A stretch of 64,000 bases of DNA from JAJRAG01 sp050010535 (GCA_050010535.1 JBEKKT010000003.1:1-64000); one strand, 5' to 3'. Shown: positions 1 through 8,684, counted from the stretch's first letter. Notes: generated by a model not told the origin, from the letters alone. Translations and numbers: made by a program.

Positions 1-821
1 TCGTGGCGTCGGGAGCCGAGGGAGGAGCTTCGCTGTTCGAGATCAAGTACTTCGACAGGGTCGCCTACCTTGCACAGAGTCCCCAGCTGTACAAGCAGAT
101 GCTCATGTCGACAGGGCTTGACAAGGTGTACGAGATTGGTCCAGCCTTCAGGGCGGAACCGTTCGACACCATAAGGCACGTATCAGAGTTCATCAGTTTC
201 GACGGAGAGATGGCTTTCATTTCCTCCCAGCGGGATGTTATGGATGCGATCGAGAGCTGCATGCTAAGCGTCATCAAAGGCGTCATGGAGAGGGGATCCA
301 AGCACCTAGAAACCCTCGGCGTGAACCTTGCACTCCCTAGGACCCCATTCCCGGTCTTGACCTACTCAAATGTTGTCGAGATTCTCATCTCAGAGGGCAG
401 GTCGATCAGGGAGGGAGAGGATCTCGGGACTGAGGAGGAGAAAGCCCTCGGCGATGTCATGAAGTCGAAAGGTCACGACATGTACTGGATAGTTGAGTAC
501 CCGGAGGCATCCAAGCCGTTCTACATAATGGAGAAAAACGCTACGCCCTTTTCTCACTCTTTTGATCTAGACTACTTAGGGCAGGAGATCGCATCCGGCG
601 GTCAGAGAGAACACCGCTATGATATGCTAATCAGCAGAATGGAGAAAAAGGGTCTGGACATCTCCTCCTTCAAATCCTATCTGGATGCCTTCATGTACGG
701 CATACCTCCGCACGGCGGTTGGGGGCTTGGAGTGGAAAGGCTCGTGCAAAAGATGCTGGACCTTCCGAACATCAGGGAAGCTATCCTCTTTCCGAGAGAT
801 AGATACCGACTGACGCCCTGA
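1..821 (+). CDS. aspS: Aspartyl-tRNA synthetase, C-terminal part (5' end outside the window)
   Basis: This is the catalytic half of a class II archaeal-type AspRS, which charges tRNA-Asp (or tRNA-Asp and tRNA-Asn in non-discriminating forms). The reading frame is open from the window edge, and its first in-frame GTG at position 3 is an internal codon rather than a start. Class II motif 2 is visible as FRAE followed by TIRHVSEF (about residues 49-63 of the visible part). Motif 3 is GLGVER near residue 241, close to the C-terminus as usual. The N-terminal anticodon-binding OB-fold lies upstream of the window. Identity is firm; whether the enzyme also charges tRNA-Asn cannot be judged from this part. 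Confidence 0.95.
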   Translation, partial: VASGAEGGASLFEIKYFDRVAYLAQSPQLYKQMLMSTGLDKVYEIGPAFRAEPFDTIRHVSEFISFDGEMAFISSQRDVMDAIESCMLSVIKGVMERGSKHLETLGVNLALPRTPFPVLTYSNVVEILISEGRSIREGEDLGTEEEKALGDVMKSKGHDMYWIVEYPEASKPFYIMEKNATPFSHSFDLDYLGQEIASGGQREHRYDMLISRMEKKGLDISSFKSYLDAFMYGIPPHGGWGLGVERLVQKMLDLPNIREAILFPRDRYRLTP

Positions 822-860
822 TTCTCTGGGCAGGGGCAATGAGGGCGCTTTGGAGGATGC

Positions 861-2150
861 ATGCGCTGGCTGTGGAAGTGGAACAAGAAAGACTTCACGA
901 CTTCGTTTGATGAGTGGCTGCGGCGCCAGGAAAAGAGACTGAGGAAGATACCACCCGAGAGGAGGGCACTGGTCATTCTCATCGTGGGAATCGTACTCCT
1001 AGGCTCCCTTATCGCCGTGGATCGGCTTGTCCTCAGGAATCACCTTGACAAGATCGCAGGTCTCACTCCGGACGTGCCTTACTACAGGGCAAGGACCCAG
1101 ACGGTGCTGAACGGCGGGTGGCTGTACCGGGATATCCCATGCGAGTCGCCGCCGCTCATCGTCTATTTCATGCTGCCGGCACAATTGCTTGGTGGCCAAG
1201 ATTGGACGTACGAGGTCTACTTCTCGGCCTTCACGATCATAACAGCCTTGTTCTTGTATATTGGACTTAGGAAATGGGATGACTTCAGAGCTTTCATTTT
1301 CGCAATTCTCTTCTTATTTCTCCCGTTTGGCACGGTCGAATCTACCTTCGGAATCCAGGACGAGGCCATCGTCGTTTTCCTCTTCATGATACCTCTTGTG
1401 CTCGCATTGCATCGTCGTCTAAGGCTTTCGGCCCTGACCATCGCAGTGGGTCTCTGGACAAAGATATTTAATGTGTTCTTCTATCCCGTGCTCTTCCTGA
1501 ATACGAGGTTGTGGAAAGAACGTTTCGTGCAGATCGGCATCATTGTTCTAGTGTCGCTGTTTGTCGCCGCGCCCTTCTTGGCGGTTGCTCCGAACGAGTT
1601 CTTGGCTTTTCCAAGTTACTACTTCCTTGGAGGCGGGTCGGGGCCAACTGGCGGCATCAGCATATGGGATTTCCTGGCGATGGGAGGAATCAGCATCCCG
1701 GGGACTTTGCTCCTAGTCATCGTCGCCTGCGCCTTCGTGGCTTCTTTGTGGATAGTCTATAGGAAGAAACTTGGATTCTGGGAGGGGATGCTGGTTGTGC
1801 TCGTTGCAGTGCTCATCTCGTACCCCCGGACAGCCCTGGTCTATTACACGCTGCCCGTCACTCTGCTGCTTCTCTGGGGCTCTGAGTACACGGGCATCGC
1901 GATCCGCTGCTTTGTCATGTACGTTCCTTTCGGCGCATGCGTGTTTTTCAGCAAGAGCAACGTGCTCGGCGTCCCGGTGATTAACGTCCCATGGGGGTGG
2001 GCCGCCGGGGTTCTCTTTTCAATCCTTGGATCCGCTTTGCTTATTGAGACGACATTGACCGCGCTTAAGAAGACCCCGTTCACTGCGCGCAATCAAATAG
2101 CTGAAAAGGAGAGACGACCAATCGGTGTCGACTCTGTTCCGAAAGCTTAA
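861..2150 (+). CDS. GT-C fold membrane glycosyltransferase (GT39/GT87-like)
   Basis: A 429-residue polytopic membrane protein with a basic N-terminus, a first membrane segment near residues 36-56 and about nine more hydrophobic segments. Just after the first segment come D71 (in DVPYYRAR) and E95 (in CESPPL). This acidic pattern in the first extracytoplasmic loop is typical of GT-C transferases that use polyprenyl-phosphate sugars. The probable role is transfer of a sugar to a lipid or surface glycan outside the membrane, but donor and acceptor are unknown. It starts 40 bp after aspS, and the RusA gene starts 16 bp after its stop. Confidence 0.7.
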   Translation: MRWLWKWNKKDFTTSFDEWLRRQEKRLRKIPPERRALVILIVGIVLLGSLIAVDRLVLRNHLDKIAGLTPDVPYYRARTQTVLNGGWLYRDIPCESPPLIVYFMLPAQLLGGQDWTYEVYFSAFTIITALFLYIGLRKWDDFRAFIFAILFLFLPFGTVESTFGIQDEAIVVFLFMIPLVLALHRRLRLSALTIAVGLWTKIFNVFFYPVLFLNTRLWKERFVQIGIIVLVSLFVAAPFLAVAPNEFLAFPSYYFLGGGSGPTGGISIWDFLAMGGISIPGTLLLVIVACAFVASLWIVYRKKLGFWEGMLVVLVAVLISYPRTALVYYTLPVTLLLLWGSEYTGIAIRCFVMYVPFGACVFFSKSNVLGVPVINVPWGWAAGVLFSILGSALLIETTLTALKKTPFTARNQIAEKERRPIGVDSVPKA

Positions 2151-2166
2151 TGAGTTCTGAAAGGGA

Positions 2167-2721
2167 GTGCCAAAGGCGATGGGAGAACCGAGGGGAGAGA
2201 AGCATCGGGATGCAGATACGTACGATATCAGCCCGATCGATGACGCCGAGTTCATAATCGAGCAAGAGAGACCCTACGATGAACACGAAGATGTGATTCA
2301 GTTCTTCGTTTCTGGCGATCCCAAACCACAGGGCAGCACGAAATCGTTCTATGTAAAGAAGATTGACAAAGTCGTCACGACCCATGGTAACAAGAACACG
2401 AAGAGATGGCAACTACGCATCGCGATGGAAGCTCAACGTGCGAACGAGAAGCGAGCGCGATCCTTCTATTCCGGGGACGTTTGCTGCGGTTACGAGGTTA
2501 CGACGAACTTCGTGCTTCCCCGACCGAAGAGCCTCCCGAGGAAGAGACGTCTGAACACCAAGAGGCCTGATCTCGACAAGCTGATCAGGACTGTCCTTGA
2601 CGGCCTCGCTAAGATCATTCTCCCGGACGATGCTCAGGTCGTTTCGATAGTCGCCAGCAAGCGCTATACCGTTGACGATGAAAACCCAGGCGTATTGGTG
2701 AAGGTTGTCAGAGTGAATTAG
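2167..2721 (+). CDS. RusA-family Holliday junction resolvase
   Basis: The 184-residue product carries the RusA signature: a beta strand FFVSGDPKPQGS (about 46-57), then RPDLDKLIRTVLDGL (about 133-147) and LPDDAQVV (about 152-159) with K165. D135, D137 and D154/D155 match the metal-binding aspartates of RusA, which resolves four-way DNA junctions as a dimer. The first 40 residues are acidic and extra to the family. The start may be GTG 2167 or ATG 2179; the purine-rich AAGGGAG lies just before the first and at a better distance from the second. RusA is mainly a phage or bacterial family, whereas archaea normally use Hjc, so this may be an acquired gene. No other phage genes are next to it. Confidence 0.8.
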   Translation: MPKAMGEPRGEKHRDADTYDISPIDDAEFIIEQERPYDEHEDVIQFFVSGDPKPQGSTKSFYVKKIDKVVTTHGNKNTKRWQLRIAMEAQRANEKRARSFYSGDVCCGYEVTTNFVLPRPKSLPRKRRLNTKRPDLDKLIRTVLDGLAKIILPDDAQVVSIVASKRYTVDDENPGVLVKVVRVN

Positions 2722-2943
2722 GGCTCTGATTCATTGGATACTCGAAGAAAGTTTCGATGCCAGACTTTGATCGTCCCCGTCGTCATGGCGTGGAAGACTC
2801 TAACCCTGACTGCAAAGGACTGTCCGGCGATTGGACCCTTCTCGTCACAGGCTGCATCGCCTTCTCAACCATAAGGGGGCAAAGGAGCGATGCCTTGCAG
2901 TTATTAGACAGTCATATTCATCGCAGTCGGTGAAACTCGCGAG

Positions 2944-3081
2944 TCATTTCGAGACTGCGCATCGGTAGACTTCGCAATAGTATCTAGAATACATCTTCAT
3001 TTCCTGAAGGCATCCTTCGCACTCGACGACGTAGAGGGGAAACTTATCGCAGAGTTTCCCGCAGACTCCAATGACCGACAT
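2944..3081 (-). CDS. Small cysteine-rich protein, DUF3795-like
   Basis: A 45-residue ORF starting with ATG. Its six cysteines are arranged as VCGKLCDKFP, CEGCLQ, then YYCEVYRC and a C-terminal SK. The CG-x2-C start, the central CxGC and the C-x4-C end resemble the Cys pattern of DUF3795 proteins, which are thought to bind metal or a cluster. A TATA-like box sits about 27 bp before the ATG on the same strand, as expected for a leaderless archaeal transcript. It stands alone between the RusA gene and the DUF438 gene; the flanks 2722-2943 and 3082-3349 show nothing else I can support. The family call is by eye. Confidence 0.55.
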   Translation of the reverse strand: MSVIGVCGKLCDKFPLYVVECEGCLQEMKMYSRYYCEVYRCAVSK

Positions 3082-3103
3082 CAGACGATTGCTTGAGATA
3101 AGC

Positions 3104-3114
3104 AGATATAAGAA
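3104..3114 (-). promoter_or_regulatory. TATA-like box for the small Cys-rich gene
   Basis: Minus-strand TTCTTATATCT lies about 25-33 bp before the ATG at 3081. This is the spacing of a leaderless archaeal promoter and supports the short ORF as real. Confidence 0.5.
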
Positions 3115-3349
3115 TTCTCTTCTGCGACATCAGAGCGAGCGCTGATTGCTCCCGAATGTCGGCGCGCGTCGGAAACGAGGGAGGGGGTTGGCCGATGGAA
3201 TCTGCACTCATAGGGTTCATCATCTCCTTACGGATCAGCTGATCCTCTTCTCTTCATCTAGAGACTTCTATGATCATCATCGGCCCCGATACCGACTCAT
3301 CTACCATTCCACCAACGGAGGAATCGTATTTAGACCTGCCTGTGCAGGC

Positions 3350-4564
3350 TCAGTCAAGCAGCCTCTTCTCTCCCTGGATCTTCTGGATGCGTGCTATGTC
3401 CTGAGAAACCTCCAGGCATCCGACATACTTGCCGTTCCTATCTCTCATAGCTACATACTGTATGACGACAAACTTCTCTCCCAAATGCAGCCAGAATTTC
3501 GCCAAGTCCCTTCGCCCTGCTCTGAAATCCTTAAGAATTCTGTCGACGACGTCCACGCTCTTCTGAGGGTGGCACTTCTGAACCTTTCGCCCAATGATCG
3601 CTTTCGTGCGCGGGAATATCCTGTCCTTCGCCTGGTTGAAGTATCGGACCGTGTCTTCGTCATCGACGAAGGTGATGTCGACTGGAAGTGAGTTGAGAAC
3701 GCATTCCAGCTGATTCACCTTGAACACGCCAGACTCGAGCACGATTTCGCTCCCAAGTTTCTTTGCCTTCGCGGCAGTCGTCTTGATCTCTCCCACCGCG
3801 TCTTTCGGGGTGAAGTAGCAGTACCCGAGATCGTCCATCGACGCTTTGATCTCCTTCCATTCTTTCTCCCTGATGATCTTCAAGGCAGTAGGATAGAGTA
3901 TGTTCTCCTCCTTGTAGAAGTGTGACGGTATCTGCTCAGCAAGAGCACGCAAAACTGGAAGGGCTCTCTCCTTGAACTTCGAAATGCCAAGCTCCTCACT
4001 TCTCTTCAGCGTTTTCGTGGCATCCTTAATGAGCTTCCTCTGCTGATCGTGTTCGGACCACATCACCGCCGGTGGCTGAATCACACCGTGCTTCTCCATC
4101 AACGGGAAAAGAGCGTTTTCTTCTCTCACCTTGTGCTTGTCATACTCTCTCAAGTGTCCCAGCAGTTGATCGAGTCGCACCATGGTCTCCTTGATCTCCG
4201 GGAATCCTTTGACCTTCTCAATGATCGGCAAGAGCCTCGATATCTCGTCCGCGACGTCTCTCACGAACCTGTGCTCTTCGACGAGGATGTAGATGGGATG
4301 CCCGGCCGAAATCTCGATCTTGGCTTTGTCCGCTGCCTCCTTGAATATGGCAAGGTGCACATCGCAAAGCCTTTGTATCTCCTGGGGCGGAAGGCCCTCT
4401 CTTACGAGCTCATCCTCAATCTCTGTTATGTCAGCCGACTCCATCCCGCCAAGAATGTCTTCGAAATCGGTCTTAACCTTCTCGGGACTCGCCCCCGCGC
4501 GCAGCGCTTCGATCAATTCCCTGACTCGCTCCTTAGGCCCCTTAGATTCCCCGCTCACAACCAT
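3350..4564 (-). CDS. DUF438 / hemerythrin-like / PAS domain protein
   Basis: A 404-residue soluble protein with three parts. An N-terminal DUF438-type helical region spans about 1-85. A hemerythrin HHE-like four-helix region spans about 100-245, with H-E-E motifs such as VEEHRFV, REENALFPLMEKHG, SEHDQQRKL and HFYKEENILYP. A C-terminal PAS fold spans about 285-395 (LPVDITFVDDEDTVRYFNQ, then GRKVQKCHPQKSVDVV). The HHE part should bind a di-iron site, and the PAS part probably senses a ligand or redox state. No kinase or DNA-binding domain is present, so the output is unknown. It is transcribed alone and is intact compared with homologues known as DUF438 domain-containing proteins. Confidence 0.8.
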   Translation of the reverse strand: MVVSGESKGPKERVRELIEALRAGASPEKVKTDFEDILGGMESADITEIEDELVREGLPPQEIQRLCDVHLAIFKEAADKAKIEISAGHPIYILVEEHRFVRDVADEISRLLPIIEKVKGFPEIKETMVRLDQLLGHLREYDKHKVREENALFPLMEKHGVIQPPAVMWSEHDQQRKLIKDATKTLKRSEELGISKFKERALPVLRALAEQIPSHFYKEENILYPTALKIIREKEWKEIKASMDDLGYCYFTPKDAVGEIKTTAAKAKKLGSEIVLESGVFKVNQLECVLNSLPVDITFVDDEDTVRYFNQAKDRIFPRTKAIIGRKVQKCHPQKSVDVVDRILKDFRAGRRDLAKFWLHLGEKFVVIQYVAMRDRNGKYVGCLEVSQDIARIQKIQGEKRLLD

Positions 4565-4774
4565 TCCCCCATTACAACTACAACCAGGATCACGTTTGGC
4601 CAGAGAGGATGATGTTCACAATGTTCCCTCCGGCCCGTCTTCATTTGAAATCGATGGCAGCAAGAGATACTTCAACATTTTGTATTTCGATACGGGTCAA
4701 GATCATAGTCTGTGACTGTGCAGGAATCGAGACGTTGAGAGCGCGCAAGGACCCAGATTCCAACGGATGCGATT

Positions 4775-4784
4775 AGGTTAAAAG
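4775..4784 (+). promoter_or_regulatory. TATA-like box for the RAM-domain gene
   Basis: AGGTTAAAAG lies 24-33 bp before the ATG at 4808, which fits leaderless transcription. Confidence 0.4.
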
Positions 4785-4807
4785 ACCTCAACGACAATTC
4801 AATATAC

Positions 4808-5047
4808 ATGCCTAACGCGATAGTCCTCGTCAATTCCGAGGTTGGGAAGGAATCCGACATCATCGATGCGTTGGCCAAGTACGAAGAGGTCGAGGAAGCT
4901 TATCTTGTCTACGGCGTATACGACATCGTGGCCAAGGTCAATTCGGACACGATGGAGAGACTCGAAAGCGTCATTACCCAGAAGGTAAGACAGATACCAT
5001 CAATTCGTTCCACACTCACCCTAATCGTCAGCAGGCAAGAGAAATGA
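4808..5047 (+). CDS. Stand-alone Lrp/AsnC ligand-binding (RAM) domain protein
   Basis: The 79 residues form one AsnC-type RAM domain, a beta-alpha-beta-beta-alpha-beta fold recognisable from IVLVNSEVGKESDIIDAL, VEEAYLVYGVYDIVAKV and RSTLTLIV. There is no helix-turn-helix, so it cannot bind DNA itself. Such stand-alone RAM proteins are thought to oligomerise, bind amino acids or other small ligands, and modulate full-length Lrp regulators or enzymes. It is 90 bp upstream of a conserved unknown gene on the same strand and may be cotranscribed with it. A LysE-type amino-acid exporter follows, which makes amino-acid sensing a reasonable but unproved role. Confidence 0.85.
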   Translation: MPNAIVLVNSEVGKESDIIDALAKYEEVEEAYLVYGVYDIVAKVNSDTMERLESVITQKVRQIPSIRSTLTLIVSRQEK

Positions 5048-5137
5048 GAGTGAAACACCAACCCTTGGATGATCATTGGACTTGGTTTGAGAAGGCGAGA
5101 CCAGTGACAGACCAGGTGATACAGAGAGGATGACTCA

Positions 5138-5773
5138 TTGAACGAGTTCGACAGAGACATTGAGACGCTTATTGACAGGTTGAAAGTGGGCACTAGTCCA
5201 GAGGTGGAGAAGAAGATTGCTGGGCTCGCCGGGCGGCTTGTCGAGCTTCGCGATATGAACCTGCTCAAGATCAATCACTCGGTCTTGGAGATGATCGTTG
5301 CGAAGAACCTCATCGTTAGCGGGTACGACGTGAACCTTGAGTGCACTGTGGGGAACAGTCTCGCATGCGATGTGCTGGCCATCAAGGGCATGGGGACGAT
5401 GATAGTCGAGATAGAGACCGGCTATGTTCCTCCCGCTCACGCCCTCGATCCCACCAACTACATCCGGGCCAGGATTGCAAGCAAGATAGCTAGGTACAGC
5501 AACTACTCCAATAAGTTCGCGCTTGGCGCGCCTCCCCACTACTTGCTCCCGATACCGAAGTGTCTGACGAAGCCACCGAGGTACAGAACCGAGGAAGAGA
5601 TCAAGATGATCAAATCATATTGCGATATGTACTACTCCAATCCGCCAGTGTCGAAGGAGGAGATTCTGAATTCAAGGATCCACAGCGTCCACGTCATCGA
5701 TGTCGAGAACATGGTTGTCAGGGAGACGGATCCCGGCGACTACTTGAAACGGTGTGCGCAGTGGGGCGTGTGA
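5138..5773 (+). CDS. Conserved archaeal protein, possible PD-(D/E)XK-like fold
   Basis: I do not recognise the family with certainty. The 211-residue protein starts at a TTG. Its core has an N-terminal helix with E50 (in VLEMIVAKNL), then NSLACDVLAIKGMGTMIVEIETG (about 70-92) and a basic helix (IRARIASKIARYSNY). D75 followed by a strand ending in EIE is reminiscent of PD-(D/E)XK nucleases, but the usual catalytic lysine is replaced. It may be a degenerate nuclease fold or something unrelated. No signal peptide or membrane segment is seen. It lies between a RAM-domain protein and a LysE-type exporter. Confidence 0.55.
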   Translation: MNEFDRDIETLIDRLKVGTSPEVEKKIAGLAGRLVELRDMNLLKINHSVLEMIVAKNLIVSGYDVNLECTVGNSLACDVLAIKGMGTMIVEIETGYVPPAHALDPTNYIRARIASKIARYSNYSNKFALGAPPHYLLPIPKCLTKPPRYRTEEEIKMIKSYCDMYYSNPPVSKEEILNSRIHSVHVIDVENMVVRETDPGDYLKRCAQWGV

Positions 5774-5805
5774 AGAATCCCAACGATCACGAATGATATG
5801 AGAGT

Positions 5806-5813
5806 CTTTATAC
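5806..5813 (+). promoter_or_regulatory. TATA-like box for the LysE-type exporter
   Basis: CTTTATAC lies 26-33 bp before ATG 5839. This spacing favours ATG 5839 over the upstream TTG 5824 or GTG 5827 as the start. Confidence 0.45.
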
Positions 5814-5838
5814 GGGCTGCTCTTTGGTGGGTCAGATC

Positions 5839-6468
5839 ATGACCCTGCCCGATTCTCCTCTGTTGTTTCTAGCGATGGTGGCATTTGTTTCCTTGTCCGG
5901 GGTAATCATGCCTGGTCCAGTGTTCGCAGCGACGGTTGCGAAAGGTTACGGCGACCTGAAGGCGGGGCTAAAGACAGCAGCGGGACATGCCGTGGTGGAG
6001 GTTCCGTTGATTGCGGCGATATTCCTCGGTTTCGACACGGTCTTGAATGACCGCTACGTCTTCGCCGTCGTGGGCATCCTCGGAGGCCTTCTTCTCTTCT
6101 ACATGGGGGCCGAGATGGTAAGGTCGAGAGAGAAACTCGCTCGAGGGAACGATGAGATGAGATACAGCTCTTTCACGGCTGGTATCATTACGACCATCGC
6201 CAATCCTTATTTCCTTCTTTGGTGGGCGACTGTCGGAGCCGTGTTGATCACCGGTGCCGTGCAGTTCGGGCTGATAATGCTCCCGGTCTTCGCCATCGTC
6301 CACATCTCGTGCGACTTCGGCTGGAACCACTTCGTTTCCGTCACTGTCTTCAAATCCAAGGGACTTTGGAACGAGAGGAGACACCACTATCTCTTCGTGA
6401 TCTCCGGGGTCATAATGCTGTTCTTCGCAATCTACTTCATCGCTAGCTCGGTCCTCGGTCTGATCTGA
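5839..6468 (+). CDS. LysE/RhtB-family amino-acid exporter
   Basis: A 209-residue membrane protein of the size and shape of LysE/RhtB translocators, with about six hydrophobic segments. The family-typical MPGPVFAATVAKG stretch follows the first segment, and NPYFLLWWATVG opens the second half. The family exports amino acids or similar small solutes from the cytoplasm; the substrate here is unknown. The ATG start is chosen because it is about 30 bp from a TATA-like box. It converges on nadA, with a T-rich stretch between the two genes. Confidence 0.85.
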   Translation: MTLPDSPLLFLAMVAFVSLSGVIMPGPVFAATVAKGYGDLKAGLKTAAGHAVVEVPLIAAIFLGFDTVLNDRYVFAVVGILGGLLLFYMGAEMVRSREKLARGNDEMRYSSFTAGIITTIANPYFLLWWATVGAVLITGAVQFGLIMLPVFAIVHISCDFGWNHFVSVTVFKSKGLWNERRHHYLFVISGVIMLFFAIYFIASSVLGLI

Positions 6469-6583
6469 GAAGCCAATAAGCATACACGCCTCGATACACG
6501 TCAGAATCCCAAATGGCCAGGGCAAGGTCGAGTACTGGATGCCTACGGAATACCGCATGCGTTAGGGACTCTTTTCTTCGGTA

Positions 6584-6600
6584 CCTTTTCTTTTTTTCTC
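6584..6600 (+). terminator. T-rich transcription stop between lysE-type gene and nadA
   Basis: CCTTTTCTTTTTTTCTC is a pyrimidine tract with a seven-T run between two convergent genes. Archaeal RNA polymerase terminates at such T-rich stretches without needing a hairpin. Confidence 0.45.
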
Positions 6601-6656
6601 TCATTCCATCCGAACGGCTGGCACGGCTGTCGCATTCTACCGAGGAAGCCCGCCGA

Positions 6657-7565
6657 CTAATCCCCTCTTCCGATATCCATCATCCTTCGCAGTGGGGTTC
6701 TGGCCCGTTCCATGGTCTCCGGGTCAATCTCGACGGTGGGTTCGAGCGTCTGGAGTGCTTTGAGCACCGATCTCATCGTTATCATTTTCATCGTAGGGCA
6801 GACCGCTCCAGGAATGGAATAGAACAACTTTCCGGGGTTCTCCTTCTTCAGACGATAGATGAGCTCCTTCTCGGTCCCGATGATGAACTCGCGCATATCA
6901 GACGACTTCACGAATTTGACGATGCCTTCGGTCGATTTGACCGCGTCCGCAAGGTCGATGACCCCAGGCCTGCATTCTGGATGAACGATCACGACGGCCT
7001 CGGGGTGTTCTTCCTTGGCCTTCAGGATCTTCTCGGGACTGATACGATCATGAGTGGGGCAGAACCCTGGCCAGAGAATAATTTCCTTGTCTTTGACGAA
7101 CCTCTGCACATACTTGCCAAGATTCTCGTCGGGTACGAAAATGACCTTCTTCGAATCGACTGACTGCACAACCTTGACCGCATTGGAAGAAGTGCAACAA
7201 ATGTCCATCTGAGCTTTACAGGCTGCGGTTGTGTTCACATAGCCGACTACCTTGGCGTCAGGATGCTTTCGAATCAGCTCGACCAGACCCGTAGAATCGC
7301 ACATAGCCGCCATCGGGCACTTCGCACCAGGCACCGGGTGCACCACTCGTTTCTCAGGATTGAGAATCTTGGCGCTCTCGGCCATGAAGTCGACTCCGCA
7401 GAAGATGATGACCTTTGCATCGACCTTCGTAGCCTGAATAGAGAGGCCGAGAGAATCCCCGACGAAGTCCGCTAGATCCTGGATCTCCGGACGCTGGTAG
7501 TTGTGCGCCAGTATGACAGCGTTCTTCTCCTTCTTGAGCTCCAGAATTCTCTCTCTCTCTGACAT
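6657..7565 (-). CDS. nadA: Quinolinate synthase A
   Basis: NadA condenses iminoaspartate with dihydroxyacetone phosphate to give quinolinate for NAD synthesis. The 302-residue form shows HNYQ (21-24) and three widely spaced [4Fe-4S]-ligating cysteines: C83 (GAKCPMA), C169 (WPGFCPTHDR) and one near 255 (GAVCPTMK). The start is ATG 7565 (MSERER) because a TATA-like box lies about 25 bp upstream and family members begin here; the frame is open for 19 more codons. No nadB or nadC lies beside it. Confidence 0.95.
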   Translation of the reverse strand: MSERERILELKKEKNAVILAHNYQRPEIQDLADFVGDSLGLSIQATKVDAKVIIFCGVDFMAESAKILNPEKRVVHPVPGAKCPMAAMCDSTGLVELIRKHPDAKVVGYVNTTAACKAQMDICCTSSNAVKVVQSVDSKKVIFVPDENLGKYVQRFVKDKEIILWPGFCPTHDRISPEKILKAKEEHPEAVVIVHPECRPGVIDLADAVKSTEGIVKFVKSSDMREFIIGTEKELIYRLKKENPGKLFYSIPGAVCPTMKMITMRSVLKALQTLEPTVEIDPETMERARTPLRRMMDIGRGD

Positions 7566-7587
7566 CGAACCCCCGGATGACTGGGCA

Positions 7588-7595
7588 TATATAAG
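7588..7595 (-). promoter_or_regulatory. TATA-like box for nadA
   Basis: Minus-strand CTTATATA lies 23-30 bp before ATG 7565, which points to a leaderless transcript and decides the start. Confidence 0.5.
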
Positions 7596-7622
7596 AATCT
7601 GATGAAGGGAGACTGCGGGCAA

Positions 7623-8555
7623 TCAAGCATGTCCGATGTAGGGCTTGAAGGCATTTTCAAGCCGCTGGTTCTCCTCTACCGACAGCCTCCATCCAACCGC
7701 GCCACAATTGTCCTCGACCTGCTTTGGCCCACTTGCCCCGGGTATCGCCACCATATTGTCCCATCGGAGAACCCAATTAAGAGCGCTTTGAGCTGGTGTC
7801 TTCGAGTGCCTCAAGGACACAGCTTCAAGGTCATCCAGCGACGGCTTGAGCCTCCTCAGGCTCCTCCTCGAGAACGCTGGTCTGAAGCGTCGGATACCGC
7901 CCGCTTTCACGCCCGGCAAGTACTTGCCGGTCAAAAGACCCTGCTCAAGCGGACTCCAAGCTATGATCCCAATGTTGTTCTTCCTGCAATACTCGATAGT
8001 GCCGTCGAATTCCGGCTTCCTTGCCATCAGACTGTAGTGAACCTGATCCGAGACCACATCGCAGAAAGAGAGGGCTGACCGAGCCTCTTCGAGGCCCTTG
8101 ACACCGAAATTGCTCAGGCCTATGTATCTGACCTTGCCATCCTTGACAAGCCTTTCCAAGTTCCTCATCAGCTTCCTCAAGGAATTAGTCGGATTCGGAA
8201 AGTGCACTTGATATAAGTCGATTGAGTCGACTTTCAATCGGTCAAGTGATTTCCTCACGGACCTGAAAACGAAATCGGAGGAAAGCTTGAAAGGCCAGTA
8301 TTTCGACGCGATGATGGGGCGCTTGTCTTTCTGAATGATTTCTCCGATCATCCGCTCTGACATCCCTCGGCCGTATAGCTCGGCCGTGTCTATGAAATTA
8401 ATGCCTCCCTCAACCGCCTTGTCCCAGATTCTGATGACCTCGTCCCTTCCATATCTCTTGCCATAGCCCCAATAAGTTCCAGATCCCCACTGCCAGGCTC
8501 CAAGACCGATGGAGGAGACGACCAAGTCGCTTCTCCCGAGCTTCCTATATTCCAC
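7623..8555 (-). CDS. Aldo/keto reductase
   Basis: A 310-residue NADPH-dependent oxidoreductase of the AKR fold, acting on an unknown carbonyl substrate. The catalytic tetrad is complete: D56 and Y61 in DTAELYG, K85 in IASKYWPF, and the histidine in YQVHFPNP near 122. The nucleotide-binding end IPGASGPKQVEDN is present. The start is taken as GTG 8555 (VEYRKLGRSD) because family members begin with this strand and a TATA-like box lies 21-28 bp upstream; the frame runs open for 37 more codons. It lies just upstream of nadA on the same strand, but nadA has its own promoter. Confidence 0.9.
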   Translation of the reverse strand: MEYRKLGRSDLVVSSIGLGAWQWGSGTYWGYGKRYGRDEVIRIWDKAVEGGINFIDTAELYGRGMSERMIGEIIQKDKRPIIASKYWPFKLSSDFVFRSVRKSLDRLKVDSIDLYQVHFPNPTNSLRKLMRNLERLVKDGKVRYIGLSNFGVKGLEEARSALSFCDVVSDQVHYSLMARKPEFDGTIEYCRKNNIGIIAWSPLEQGLLTGKYLPGVKAGGIRRFRPAFSRRSLRRLKPSLDDLEAVSLRHSKTPAQSALNWVLRWDNMVAIPGASGPKQVEDNCGAVGWRLSVEENQRLENAFKPYIGHA

Positions 8556-8575
8556 GACAAGAGCATTTCCCTTTG

Positions 8576-8583
8576 AGTATAAG
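8576..8583 (-). promoter_or_regulatory. TATA-like box for the aldo/keto reductase
   Basis: Minus-strand CTTATACT lies 21-28 bp before the GTG at 8555. Confidence 0.4.
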
Positions 8584-8673
8584 AGAGTTGCACGGGCGGA
8601 CCACGCCTTCCGCATCGACCCCTGGACGACAGACCTCTGACTACTGTCATCTGGTCGACCTTGCACTCATAAA

Positions 8674-8684
8674 CCTATAAATTA
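8674..8684 (+). promoter_or_regulatory. TATA-like box for the kor operon
   Basis: CCTATAAATTA lies 33-43 bp before the ATG of korD. It is the only strongly AT-rich stretch ahead of korD-korA-korB. Confidence 0.5.

Noticed and set aside
3146..3691. 181-codon ORF on the plus strand
   Set aside because: Its second half is antisense to the clear DUF438/hemerythrin/PAS gene and it has no recognisable motif.
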